From Macrotrachela quadricornifera (Eukaryota > Rotifera > Eurotatoria > Philodinida > Philodinidae), in assembly GCA_022393335.1 (NCBI GenBank), contig JAJEKB010001134.1, positions 62,001 through 126,000 of the forward strand: 64,000 bases of DNA, written 5' to 3'. The notes under the pieces are model-generated. The model searched no databases, was not told the DNA's origin, and saw nothing but the letters and a program-made list of their open reading frames with translations. This document shows positions 1 to 12,388 of this stretch, one piece after another (the first letter of the stretch is position 1; each line of letters opens with the position of its first letter). The position numbers and the translations under genes were made by a program.

Positions 1-2
1 AA

Positions 3-553
3 GAACAATTACGAAATGAAATTTTATTTCTAAAAAATTCATTTCATACATATAAAGTAAAAAAATAATTTCGTTTTTTTTTTTTCATTTATAATAATTA
101 TTTATAGATTAATCTTGATAAACAAAATATTGAAATACTTCAAATGAAAATAGATGAAGCATTAGCAACATTAAAAAAAGATTTACCTGATAAAGACGAA
201 GATATAAATAAGAAAATAAATGATATACTTTCAAAAGAACGAAAAACTATAAATTCAAGACATAAAATTGAAATTGAAAATATACAAAAACAATATCAAA
301 AAGAAATACAATTGACACAATTAGAACTTGATCAAACAAAACAACAAGTCAATCAATTATTAACACAAATAAAAGATCTCGAAAATCAACATATTGAAAC
401 AGTACATATAGAAATATATTTTAATATTTATTTCAATTCTTATCTTTCTTTGTTTTGTAGACTAAAAAATTAAATAATTATCGCATTCATTTCGATGAAA
501 AAACAAAAGAAATTGAGAAACTACACGCCGAACGTATTAATCAACATATCTAA
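3..553 (+). CDS. 3' end of a coiled-coil protein gene (5' truncated)
   Basis: Three exons join in frame: 3-56, 108-401 and 461-553, with GT..AG introns of 51 and 59 bases. They end in TAA at 551-553. About 146 residues are visible, rich in Lys, Glu, Gln and Ile with heptad-like spacing and almost no Gly, Pro or Trp. This is the signature of a long alpha-helical coiled coil. The gene starts outside the window, so any N-terminal domain is unseen. I do not recognise the family; a cytoskeletal, centrosomal or ciliary coiled-coil protein is possible but not shown. An isolated start at 144 would miss the upstream exon, which reads through in frame. Confidence 0.7.
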
Positions 554-1491
554 AACAAAAAAATAATTTCCGATCTTCGGTAAATGTAACAAATACATCG
601 ACATACCATTATATTCATAGTATTTTTTATACATATATTTTTGTTAGTTTTCGTTATATAACTTGAATCCTTTATGAAAAAAAAATTTGTTATATATTTT
701 TCATAAAATCCACATTCTTTTTACTATTTGCACATACTTAGTTGATTTTTTTTTTACCAAAATAATTGTCAAAACGAATTGTGATCATATGAAACCTCAC
801 TTGGAATATATGGCTTCATATTATTATAATCAAAGATTCAATAGTTTATAGTTAAAAATCAATAAATTATTCAATAGATTTATTAATAAGTCTTTTTATT
901 TTAAAAATAGTTATATTCCATGGATAATCTGTTGTTCGATCGAAATTCAGAAAATTTTTAGAAAAATTATGATTGTTTTTTTTGTTGGAACTATACTAAA
1001 AAAAGATGTATAATGCTAGAATAAGTTTTGAAATAGATGACTCATTACTGTACAAACTAAAATCTGTCATTTTTATTTTAGTTATTTAAAAATGTGATGA
1101 ATTAATCAATAGCCATTATTTTAAAAGGTAATTCCTCTTTTTTTTATATATAAAACAATAAAATTTAACTTTTTTTTTTTTTGAAGAAATTATTCAATAT
1201 TTACATGATTTGAATTGGCCTATTAAACAATGACAAAGAATGTTATTACATATGACTCGCAAATGAATCATTAATGCTAAAAGCATTAAAATATAGATAA
1301 TTGTCTACATAGGTCTAAGTCAGATTAAGTTTTTCATAGGAAATGATAAACTCGTTTTGTTTACATTTAGTTTAATTTTATTTATCTAAATTTCATGACA
1401 AGAGTATAAGAAGAGTAAAGAAATACTAAAGATATTGATAGCTAAATACAACGAAATATATTCTAGCATTACATTAATAATATTATTTTAG
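554..1491. other. intergenic, no gene seen
   Basis: About 940 bases of AT-rich sequence between two plus-strand genes. There is no open frame with coding character. A short hairpin occurs near 1270-1290 (two copies of an AATGCT/AGCATT arm around AAA). A pyrimidine-poor but valid acceptor (TATTATTTTAG) ends directly before the PSMD5 ATG at 1492, so part of this stretch may be a 5'-leader intron or a spliced-leader acceptor region. Confidence 0.5.
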
Positions 1492-3268
1492 ATGCAAAAT
1501 AGTAATTTACTTCGTCTTTTTGAAGATCTATTGATCACATCAACAAATACTGAACGTATTGAATTACTTGAACGTATTTATATTGAATTATCAAATATTT
1601 CATCATCAATACAATTTGAACAAGTTCATAAACAAGTACCATGGTTACATCTATTTGATTTACTTCGAACGAATAATAATGATGAAGTTGAACGTCTTTT
1701 ATGTGCAATTATTGAACATTTTATAAATAATTTATCTATTGAGCAAATTATGATTAATTTTTATCCATTATTAAATACTGGTCTTGATAATCAAACAGGT
1801 TTATCACAACGAGTAAAAATTTTATGTTTAAAAGCATTTGAAAAATTAGCTCGTTGTTCAACCGTTGAATGTTTTATTGTTATTCAAAATTTATTTCAAT
1901 ATACTCATATAAATGCCTTACTTCATTTATTTCTTGATAGTGATCAACAAGTTTTATGGTTAAAATCCAAAGAAATTCTTGAACAAATGATTCGTACTGT
2001 TAGTCATATTGATAACGAAGAAATTTTTCAAACATATTTACATAATCAATATTTTCATGAAATAAATCGAAAAATTTTACTTTCGTCAAATGAACGAAAT
2101 GAAATAGTTAAACTTCGTTTATATGAATATTTAATTGATTTATGTTTAATTGATTCACGTATTTATAAACATATTACAGAAGAACAACATTTACTTGATC
2201 AATTTATATATGATTGTACACATAATGATAGTGATATACTTTATTTAATGAATTGTTTAGAATTATTAACATCATTAACACAAAAACCTCATACATTAAC
2301 TTATTTACAAAATAAAACAAATGTTATTGAACATTATCTTCGTTTATTATTATCATCAACAAATGATGAAAATAGTTTATATGATATAGTTAAACCAGGT
2401 TTTATTAAATTTTTTGGTTGTTATTTACGTAATTATCTTTTATTACTTGAAACAAATATATCAAATAGTCAACAAAATTATTTACTTGAAAGATTTTTAC
2501 CATTTTTATTTGATATTCTTCTTCAATCAGATCCAATTGATTATATTATTATTGGTTTAGGTAAAAAATTTAAAAAAAAATATACATTAACAAAATTAAC
2601 TTTTGATATTATATTGATCATATTTTTTTTTTAGATACAATTGGATTTATTGGAAAAACATTACATGGAAAAGAATATATGCTTTCAAATGCAAAATTTG
2701 GTGATTTTATTGAAAAATTAATTCAAATGATACGTTCATCTCAATCTAATATTCGGTAAAATATTTCAAAAAAATAAGAAAAATTTTCTTTATTTTTTTT
2801 TTTAATTCTAGTGTTCGTTCTCTTAATTGTCTTACTGATTTATTTCATATATCAGAAAAAGATAGAACATCATCAACTGCTTCGATACTTACAGAACAAA
2901 TTTATCGTTTATGTAATCGAGTATTTTCTATTTTACCAATTGTTATTCAAATAGCTAAACAACCATTTGTTGATTTACGTCTTGCGGCTTATCGATTTTT
3001 ATTTGAATTAACACGATCATCATGGGCATTAAATGCAATGAATAATGAACCTGGTTTTATTGAATTTCTTCTCAATCGTTCAACAGAAAAAGATAAAGAA
3101 GGAAAAGAAGCAAAATTTTCTATAATTCAATCGATTTGTCAAAATAGTGAACAGGCTAAATTAGCATTAGGAAATGTTAATTTTTTAAAATTAAGACGTT
3201 ATATTAATGAAGGAGTTTTTTATGTCGAACCAGAGGCTAATGTAGCTTTTGATGGATCGAACGAATAA
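1492..3268 (+). CDS. PSMD5: 26S proteasome non-ATPase regulatory subunit 5 (assembly chaperone S5b)
   Basis: Exons 1492-2560, 2635-2755 and 2812-3268 join in frame to 548 residues; human PSMD5 has 504. The protein is all-helical and ARM/HEAT-like. Recognisable PSMD5 blocks are PGFIKFFG (about residue 304), DTIGFIGK across the first intron (about 357), and the C-terminal PGFIEFLLNRSTEKDKEGKEA followed by NFLKLRRYINEG.YYV-like sequence (here VFYVEP). PSMD5 is known as a chaperone that binds the ATPase subunit PSMC2 base and delays 26S assembly. COPS4 follows 60 bases downstream on the same strand. The start is the first ATG of a long uninterrupted exon and has an intron-type acceptor immediately before it, so an upstream non-coding exon or trans-splice site is likely. 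Confidence 0.9.
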
Positions 3269-3328
3269 TTTTATATTTGTAATCTCACTTGAAAAAAAAA
3301 ACACTTTTATTGTTTATTCTAGATAATT
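3269..3328 (+). promoter_or_regulatory. 60-base intercistronic spacer with a 3' splice acceptor (possible trans-splice site)
   Basis: The spacer separates the PSMD5 stop (3266-3268) from the COPS4 ATG (3329). It holds an A-run, then a T-rich stretch ending TTCTAG at 3317-3322, six bases before the ATG. No AATAAA is present and no donor lies in the spacer, so the acceptor has no obvious cis partner. This layout is expected for a downstream gene in a polycistronic unit resolved by spliced-leader addition, which is known to occur in bdelloid rotifers. The trans-splicing itself is inference. Confidence 0.5.
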
Positions 3329-5155
3329 ATGTCCAATATTGCCGAACAACTTCAACAAGCCGTAAACAAAGGTCTTTCACATAAAGAACTTAGTGATAAG
3401 TAAGTCATTTATTTTCAAACATTCAATTATTTATCCATATATAAACTAATTCGATTTAGTACTCTTATAAGAAAATATTTCAGAAGAGTTAAACATCATA
3501 GATTAAGATCAAGTCTGAAAAACTTTATTATTTTTATTTATTTAGATTCAAATCAATTCTTGATCAGATTCTTAAAGATCCTAATCAACCACAAACAGTA
3601 GAACATATAAAAAAATTTCTTGATGCTGGTATATATTATTTTTTTATTTTTGATATTTTATTAATTAAATCTTTTTCTTAGTCGTTGATGATAAAATTGT
3701 TCTTGTTGCATCACGTCAATCATTAACAGATTTATGTACATTATATTTAAATCGTTTATCATCTAATGAAGCAAAAGAAGTTGCATTATATGCACTTGAT
3801 CGTATTGCTGCACGCGCTATATCATTTGAAGAACAAGTTGGACTTTATCGAAATTTTCTTGCTGATATTTATGAACGTGAAGAAAATTGGCGTGAAGCAG
3901 CAAAAATTCTTTGTGGTGCATCATTAGAATCAGCTCAAAAGTATAAATAAAATTATTATATTTAAAAATTTTATTTTATTTGTTTTTTGATAATTAGACC
4001 ATTATCACCTGATTATAAATTAAAAACATATTTACGTATTGCACGACTTTATCTTGAAGATGATGATCCTGTTCAAGCTGAAGTTTTTATTAATCGAGCA
4101 TCTCTTTTACAAAATGATACACGTGATGAAGAATTACAAATTCTTTATCGAGTATAAGATTGATTTTCTAATAATAATCTATTAAATATTTTTTTTATTT
4201 AAGGCATGTTATGCTCGTATTCTTGATTATAAACGAAAATTTGTTGAAGCAGCACAACGTTATAATGAATTATCACTTAAATCAATTATTAGTGGTGATG
4301 AACGTATGAAAGCTTTAGATAATGCATTAATTTGTGCTATATTGGCACCGGCTGGTCCACATCGTTCAAGAATGTTAGGAACATTATTTAAAGATGAACG
4401 ATCACAACGATCACCTGCTTATTCAATGTTAAATAAAATGTATAATTTATTTTTATTTTTTTTTTTAAATTTCTAAATATAAACTATTTTACAGGTATCT
4501 AGACCGAATTATTAGTCCACATGATACAAAACAATTTGAAAGTCTTTTAGCTGAACATCAAAAAGCAACAACAGCCGATGGTAAAAGAATTCTTAATAAA
4601 AATCTTAGTTTTATTTCTATTTAAGGTTATACAATTCTTCAACGAGCGGTTATTGAACATAATCTTGTTGCAGTAAGCAAAATATATACAAATATAACAT
4701 TTAATGAATTAGGTGGTCTTTTGGGTATTCCAAGTGAAAAAGTAATTAAATTATTTGAAATTTTTTTAAATATATCTTTTCTATTTTAGTCGGAAAAAAT
4801 TGCATCACAAATGATTTCCGAAGGACGTTTAAGCGGTTTTGTTGATCAAATTGAATCTGTACTTCATTTTCAAGGTTTAAAATAAAATTTAAAAAAAAAA
4901 AAGAAAAACTAAATAAATAAACTATATTTCATATTTCTAGCTAGTGAACAACTTGCACAATGGGATCGTCGTATTGAATCATTTTGTGTACAAGTTAATC
5001 AATTACTTGATAAAATTCAAGCTGTTCATCCCGAATGGTGCCAAAAAACTATGGCAACAATAGAAGCAAAAATTAATGCAGCAACAAATGATGATAATGA
5101 TATAGCTATGGCTGAAACAACTTCAACAAATGTTAAAGCAATGGATGTTTCTTAA
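3329..5155 (+). CDS. COPS4: COP9 signalosome complex subunit 4
   Basis: Nine exons (3329-3399, 3546-3628, 3682-3940, 3998-4151, 4204-4439, 4495-4580, 4626-4741, 4790-4874, 4941-5155) join in frame to 434 residues; human COPS4 has 406. Family blocks are very clear: [93 protein letters not shown], then the PCI/winged-helix part [25 protein letters not shown]4 is a PCI-domain scaffold subunit of the complex that removes NEDD8 from cullins. The C-terminal tail after PEW is longer and Asn/Thr-rich compared with vertebrates. It sits 60 bases behind PSMD5, suggesting co-transcription. Confidence 0.95.
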
Positions 5156-5794
5156 CTATGATTATTATTCTTATATTGTTGACTGATCCCTTTCACCTTT
5201 GTGTTCTTTTCTTTTTTTTTTCTTCCTCTTTTTATTTTATACATAAATCCAGAGACGATGAAAGAAAAAAAAACAGTAAATCTATTGTGTATACATACAT
5301 ATTCACAAATATTGAATTATTTATGATATATATATTTTATAAACGAAAAAAAAAACAACATATGCAAAAAGAATATTTCGATTAAAAATTCATCTTATTC
5401 GAATTTATTATTTTCTTTGATTATATTATTGAAATTAATCGAAAAATAATCAATGCATTACCTGAATTATCATCAGTTGCCTATAAATAAATACTTGATA
5501 GTAGTATACCTTACTTGAAGTTCTTTTAGTTTCTCCTTCCATTCTGCATACATTTTCGTTCTGTGTATGTATGTAGGTTTTTTTTTCGACCACCACCTTC
5601 TTCTTTTTTTTTTTCTTTTGAATAGTACGCGTCAGTTTCATAACATAGAGAGAAAGAGAAGTATGTTTTTCTATTTGTCGTTGTTTAAAGACGAAGAACA
5701 ACGGCAAGATTGAACTTTTGTCCGATTTGACTTTTTCTATTACTCGTTTGTTTTATATATATGTGAAGACAGTAGAACTAATCCATAGCATAGC
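5156..5794. other. intergenic, low-complexity
   Basis: About 640 bases with T-rich and A-rich runs between COPS4 and the phosphatase gene. It has no plausible coding frame. It should contain the COPS4 3' end and the phosphatase promoter. A purine-rich patch (GGAGAGAGAAAACGGAGAAAGAAG) starts at the phosphatase ATG region. Confidence 0.5.
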
Positions 5795-8700
5795 ATGGAG
5801 AGAGAAAACGGAGAAAGAAGAGAGAGTGAACGATTGACAATACAACAAAATAAAAGCTATACTCGTCCACCATTGTCAAATCGTGTGAGTGACAATTATC
5901 AAGTAAGTCTTATTGTTTATTCAGTTTTTTTTCCTTTCTCTATTCAAACATATATATATACTTAAATAAAGATCAATAAAAATAATCGACGTAGTGTAAC
6001 AATATCAATAATCGATGATGAACGTCATTATCAACCAGTTAATCGTCGATCTGAACATAATACATCACCTATGAAATCATCAATACTATCACAATATACT
6101 TCTAATCCTTCTCTTATTGATCAACAAAAACAATATAAATCTTCAATTGATGATGAAACATCAACATATTCATTTCGACATGTAAGAAAACAATTACAAC
6201 ATGCTAAATCACATGGTGAACTTTATCAATTACATGCACCATTACCACTTCCACCAATGACAAATATAGATAATAATGAAAATGATATAAAATTTCCACA
6301 AAAATATTCTTCGGGATCACCTCAATCATCATCATCATCATCACAAAAATTACGTGCAAATACAACAATTGTACCAACTTTAACACATCCAATAAATAAC
6401 TTATCTGATAATACATTGAATTCATCTTCATCACATAAAATTCCTTTATGGAAACGATTTAAAAAAATGATTTCATCAACTAAACGAAATAAAGAACAAC
6501 AAAATTCATCTATAAAAATTCCTAATTTACAATTAAATGGATTAAGTAAGTCATTTTATAGATAACTAATAATATGTATATATATTTTTTTTAAAAATAA
6601 GACCTTGAAATAAAATATAGACGTCATTGATACACATTAACATTGAAAAAGATAAGAATAAATGATAGAGAACATTATTTTCATCGAGCAAATAATACTT
6701 TTTATTTGCTTTATCATTTAAAATAAAAGTTAACAAAAAAATAAATTGATACAAGATTACATTGTTTTTACAAGTATTTCATAGATTTCATCATTTAAAA
6801 GAAAAACAAATCGATTTTTTTGTTTGTTTTCTTATTGTAAAATCTATTAAATATACTAAAATATTAGATGAAAGAGAATTATACTTTAAGGTCTTCAGAA
6901 GTTCTATTATATTAACATTATGTTTACATAGTTTTGTTCATATTACAACTCTATATTAAATTCATTTAATAGATCGAACAGTTCCTGATAGTGTTCCTAT
7001 TACTAATAATAATAATAATTATTTTTTACAAAATCCAATAAAATTAAATGAATTACGTACATGGCTAATTTCAAAACCATTTCCTGAACAAGCTATTCGT
7101 GATGAATATGAAGTAAATTAATTGAAAAGAAAAAGTTTTGTTTGTTTTTTAAAATTTTAATTAAAAAAAAATATTTCTTTTAATCTATTAGAAATTACCT
7201 ACAGAACCTCTTCATCCAAAAACAATCGCATTTCGACCTGAAAATAAATTAAAAAATCGATTTAATTCTATTGAACCATGTTTGTATATAAAAAAAAAAT
7301 TCAGAATTTCTTAGAAATAAAAATTCATATATTTTATTTTAGATGATCATTCTCGAGTTATACTTAGACCTTTATTAAATGATCCATCAAGTGATTATAT
7401 CAATGCATCTTATATAGATGGATATCGAACAAGCAAATTATACATAGCTGCTCAAGGTTTGTTCATTATTTTACTTTTTATATTATCACCTTGTAATCTG
7501 CAATTAACCTCATTTGAACAAGATAGATACATCATATTAGTTCAAATGACATTATATACCTTAGAGAAGGTTATTCTAAAGATAGTATCAATCAATTATA
7601 TTTTAATGTTTTTATATATATGAACAATTTATATTAGATATGTAAATGTGTCATTTTTCTTCAATTAAAATTTACTTAGATCCCAATCAAATTTTATCCT
7701 GATATTAAATTGAATATTATTCCTGTAGATTTGCTTGAGAAAAATTTCATAAAATGTACTGATAACATTGGTTGATGACATTTAAGGATTGTTGATATGA
7801 AAAAAGAATGCAGGTAAAAACATAAAAAAATGTCATGATGTTTTTGGTAAGAATGAAAACATGACGAAATATTGATATAATTATTTTGCAACTATTTACC
7901 TTGTAATTCAATATCTTATATGATATTTTTGTCGATTCGATATAATCTAGTTATGTCATAAATTATTTTTGTCTTATGTATCTAAACTTGATAGAGATTA
8001 CAGAAGATGAGAATAAAATAAAATTGAATATAAATTAATTTAAATTCTCTAGCACCAACCGATACAACTTTATATGATTTTATTCGCATGATATGGCAAT
8101 TACGTATTCAATCAATTATTATGGTTACTCGTTTATTTGAAGATGGCAAAGTAAAATAAATTCTTATTTTAGTTTATATAAGTATATTATTAATTTATTC
8201 TTATAGCATAAATGTAATCAATATTGGCCAGATGAAGGTGAAAAACGAGTTAATGATTTTCGAATTCATATTGATAATGAAGAAAAATATGCTGATTATA
8301 CAATACGTAGATTTAGTATATATAATCAATTAGAGGTATTCAATCTTTTCTATATGAAAATAATTTAATCCTTATTTGTAATGATTGTATAAATATTATT
8401 TATTTGACTAAATAATAGATTAACCTTTAACAAAACTTAAGGTATTATTTGTTTGATTAATCTGTTTATTTTAGCCATCAGATGTGTTAGTAGTTAAACA
8501 GTATCATTTTTTATCATGGCCAGGTATAGTTATTTAATATTTTATATGATGAAAAAAAATATAATTGTATTATTTAGATCATAGTTATTTATCTTTTTCT
8601 ACACCATTATTAAATTTTCGACAACGTTTTCGTGCAGATTATAAATCATCAAGTCCAATACTTGTTCATTGCAGGTTTGATTTTTTTTGTCATATTTAAA

Positions 8701-11107
8701 AAATTTCTGTGTTTTTTATATTTTTGTTTAGTGCTGGTATTGGTCGATCCGGTACATTTATTGCTCTAGATGCTTTATTAGAAACAGCTGAATATCAAGA
8801 TACTATTGATATACTTGAATTTACTTATCGAATGAGGTAAAAAAAATTTTTAAAAGAAAAAAAAAAATTATTTTCATATATTAAATTAAAAATCTAGACA
8901 AAATCGAGTACATATGATACAAACAGTTGAACAATATGTTTTTCTTTATCGAACATTAATTGAAGGAATCTTAACTATGAATACAAGTATATCATTGCAA
9001 GAATATATGAGAACAAGAAAATTACATATGGATATTAAAAATCAATATAAAGTAAACCAAAAAGAAGAAATTATTTTATTTAAAATTTGTATTTGTTTAA
9101 AATAGCTTCTAGAACAATTACAATCAACTATTGAATTTTCATATCGAGGAGCACTCGATCCTGCTAATGTAAGCAAAAATCGAGTTGAAACAATTTTTGC
9201 TCGTAAGTTATTGTATTACATTTATTCGAATAGAATATATAGATTATTATTTTGTTTTAGCTGATAATGCTCGTCCATATTTAATGACACATGTTGATAA
9301 AACAACTGATTATATCAATGCTGTATTTGTTAATGTAAGTATTTTAATCAAAATATAACTAATATCATTGTAGTTGTTAATGCAATTTAAACAAAAATTT
9401 TCTATGTTGAATAAACATTAAAGTTCACATAAAGAATTACTAGTAATATTAAAGAGCATTGAATTTTATTTGAAACGAAGAAATGATTGTTTATTATTCG
9501 ATTGAATACTACACATACACTTACCTAAAAAAGACTCGATCTTATAAAATAATAATAATCGTTTATTACTTTCGTTATTATTTTGCTGATTTACAGATTC
9601 GAACTAGTATTTACTCTTGTATAAAAGAATCAATCAAATGTTACTAATGTTATTCGAAATTATGTTTCTCGGATGTCATGTCATATAAATAGAAGTTGGT
9701 TTTTTCTCTATTGATCAAAATACAAGTGTAGAACATTTCTACAACTCTCAAAAATAAATATTTGCTGTGAATCACATCAGTTTTATTTACAGAGCATACA
9801 GTTCACAAAAATAATAAAATCTATATTGACATACAATATTAATTGTTTTTTTTATTTTCAAACGAAAGTATTTTTTTCAAATGAAATATATTTTAATCTT
9901 GTATTTTCAATGGAGTTTTATTGTAAAATTTAGTTTACAGATGAATTAAGTTAGTGTTGAAATAGAAATAAATGTTCTCTTTCAAACTAATGACAAGTTG
10001 AATACGTCTTTATATAAAAATTACAATTTTTCAGTTATTAAGTCTATTAGTAATAAATTGCAATAAAAATTCGTTTAGAAGAAAATAATTTTCTCATTAT
10101 AAATCAATCTAATAAATAAATGTGAATATAATGAAATAAATCTATTTTAATGTTTCATTTTACTTAATGTACCTATGCTATTTTAGTCCTATCGACAAGC
10201 ACCTAGTTATATTATCACACAATATCCATTACCTCATACATGCATTGATTTTTGGCGTCTTGTGTATGATCATAATGTATCAATTATAATGTTATTAGAA
10301 TCTATATTTCGTGATTCGGTAAAAAAATATGAATAATTTAATCAAAATACTATTTTTTATTTAAATAATTAGAAAACTATTTATTATTGGCCTACAACTA
10401 TTGGACAAGGACTCGCTTATGGACCATTTGAAATAGTTATGACATCACAAAAAGAAGATGAACAACTTATTGAACGAGTTTTTGAAATGAAATGTATAAA
10501 TAAAAGTGTATTCGTATGTATATTTATAATAATTTATTTTTATTAATACTAGTTTTTTATATTATGTAAATATTAGACTGCTGATCGAATAAGAATAATA
10601 AGACAATTTCAAGTAAAAGATAATTTTCGTTTATTACTTATTGTTAAACGATTTTTAAAAGAAATGCGTACATATAATGAACAAAATGTTATTTTACAAT
10701 GTTTGTAAGTTTGATTTATTCGAAATATAAATTTTTAAATTAAAAAATGTTTTATTAAGAAATGGTGCAACATGGTCAGGCTATTTTGCTGCTTTATGTA
10801 ATTCAATTGATAAAATGCAAACAGAATATATCATCGATCCATTTAAAGTTGTTCGTCTTCTTCGTGCTGTTCGACCACAATTTATTGATCAAGTAAATTT
10901 TTATTATAAATAAACAACAACAACAGAAAAATATTTCTTATTTAGGATCAATATGAAGATCTATTTTCTTCAATACGTGATTATGCACAACAGTACTTGA
11001 CTACAACATCATCATCATCACAACGTACTGTTGAAAATTCTTTCAATATAAATACAACTGGACAAAATCAATTACATACAAATAATCAAATTATACAACG
11101 ATTATAA
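5795..11107 (+). CDS. Receptor-type-like tandem protein tyrosine phosphatase; active D1, inactive D2
   Basis: Eighteen exons (5795-5902, 5972-6545, 6973-7112, 7192-7279, 7343-7456, 8053-8150, 8207-8335, 8475-8523, 8578-8674, 8732-8836, 8898-9051, 9106-9202, 9261-9334, 10187-10318, 10373-10513, 10577-10704, 10760-10892, 10946-11107) join in frame to 840 residues. Residues 1-250 are Ser/Asn-rich with no signal peptide or membrane segment. D1 (about 265-535) has KNRF with [21 protein letters not shown] (Asp434), the P-loop [10 protein letters not shown] (Cys465, Arg471) and the QTVEQYVF Q-loop, so it should be catalytic. D2 (about 565-800) has TDYINAVFV and [12 protein letters not shown], but its P-loop reads QCLNGATWSG: Cys742 stays while His becomes Gln741 and the invariant Arg becomes Trp748. 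It lacks a WPD, so D2 is a pseudophosphatase. The missing ectodomain means either an intracellular form or upstream exons not recognised. Confidence 0.88.
7457..8052 (+). other. large intron of the phosphatase gene
   Basis: A 596-base intron, about ten times the usual length here. It contains a hairpin with perfect 10-base arms (TCATTTGAAC at 7510-7519 and GTTCAAATGA at 7540-7549). The phrase ACCTTGTAAT occurs near both 7490 and 7900, which may mark the ends of a small decayed insertion. No coding sequence was seen. Confidence 0.4.
9335..10186 (+). other. large intron of the phosphatase gene, between D1 and D2 exons
   Basis: An 852-base AT-rich intron between the exon encoding [10 protein letters not shown] and the one starting SYRQAPSYI. 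No coding frame, strong repeat or RNA-like fold was recognised. Its length suggests an old insertion or a regulatory intron; nothing in the sequence decides which. Confidence 0.4.
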
Positions 11108-11303
11108 CATTTTTCTTCCTAGATAAATAATAATGTTCTGCTTTTTATTACTTGGAGTGTCATAGTCGTTTCTCATTATGCTACATGCACTCGGTGATAT
11201 TGTTTTGTGTTTTAAAATCAGAATAAAACAAACAAAAACTAAAATCTATCAATATAAGAGTTGAGCTGGTCATATATGATTTATTAATAATCTTTTAAAA
11301 TTT

Positions 11304-12388
11304 TCATAACGATATTGTACCCCATTGAATATTCAGTATATGTTCTCGAATTTTACATCGAATAACTATTAATATTGTTATAAAATTACCAAGAAAAAGT
11401 ATTAGCAAAATTATAGTAAGAATTTTAATATAGTACGTCAATCAGAATTTGGTTCAGCACTTGGTGTTATTGATAGATTATAGAAACTACAAGTATTATA
11501 AAAGTGACATAGAAAATCAAAAAAAAGAAATGGTGCTAGAAAAGTATGAGCACGTAACATCCATAATTGAAAACCTTCTATTGTTATAGCTCATAAATGA
11601 TATAAAAGACCTCGTTGATTATAACATAAAGGTACTTGAACATAAGTAATATATAAAATGAAAATATTATGCTGTTCACGAATTAAGTAATATGATATTA
11701 CTGATGGCCACAGAAGAATAATACGTGCACATGCTGTTGATATAAAGTGATGTAAACGCCACTACAATAGTATCTTGGAACCATTTACAATAAGAATCGA
11801 TTCACCAATTGTTAATATATAATAATACGAAACAAGAAGAAAATGAAAGAGCGCATCGAATGCTCAATTAATTGATAATATTATACACATTAATAATAGT
11901 GTAAGCATTATATCAAGTGTAACACGAAATTTAAGTCCTTCATAACTTTCTCTATATCAACACTGATCTAATTTATCTAAAATTAATACAAATAAATTAC
12001 TACTAAATATCATACATAAATGTCGTTCAGGTAGTTGTGGTAGAGTATATGTAATTCGTTTAAGATAAGTTGAACGTTGTATAATAAAATGTTTATGAAT
12101 TTTTTTGCAAATGAATTCTAAACTCTTCAAGTATTTCAACGTTTTCTTCATTTTCACAACAAATGCATAATGATGCATTTTTATCTTTTGTCTTTATAGT
12201 TCGTTCATCATTCGAAAAAATTTTAAGTGGTTGATGTAAATCAATTAATTTATTTAAATTATCTACTTTTCTCATTGTTGAATAAGATCTTGAATTCTAG
12301 CATCGAAAGTCGTCCTTGGTACAGTTGAATTACAACATTGTTATAATGATATCGTTACAAGTTGAAGTTGTTTAATAGTAGACATCTT
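11304..12388 (-). pseudogene. TMEM120: TMEM120 (TACAN family) pseudogene, apparently intronless
   Basis: Read on the minus strand, pieces in three frames line up in order with TMEM120A/B: an N-terminal helix piece (NSTVPRTTFDARIQDLIQQ); RHLCMIFSSNLFVLILDK, matching the family's GLYLSLVLGNVNVTLLSK region; YEGLKFRVTLDI; ALFHFLLVSYYYILTIGESI; HHFISTACARIILLWP; TIEGFQLWMLRAHTFLAPF; and the last helix LILFLGNFITILIVIR. There are at least six in-frame stops (four TGA, one TAG, one TAA), at least three frameshifts, and a loss of about ten residues before the TIEGF block. Two TGA codons fall where the family has Arg, consistent with CGA to TGA changes. No introns interrupt the match, so a retrocopy or an ancient intronless copy is possible. 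Functional TMEM120 proteins are six-helix membrane proteins of the nuclear envelope/ER. Confidence 0.85.

Noticed and set aside
6204..6434. Minus-strand frame inside the phosphatase exon
   Set aside because: Shadow of the real plus-strand coding exon; Met/His runs reflect complement of Ser/Asn codons.
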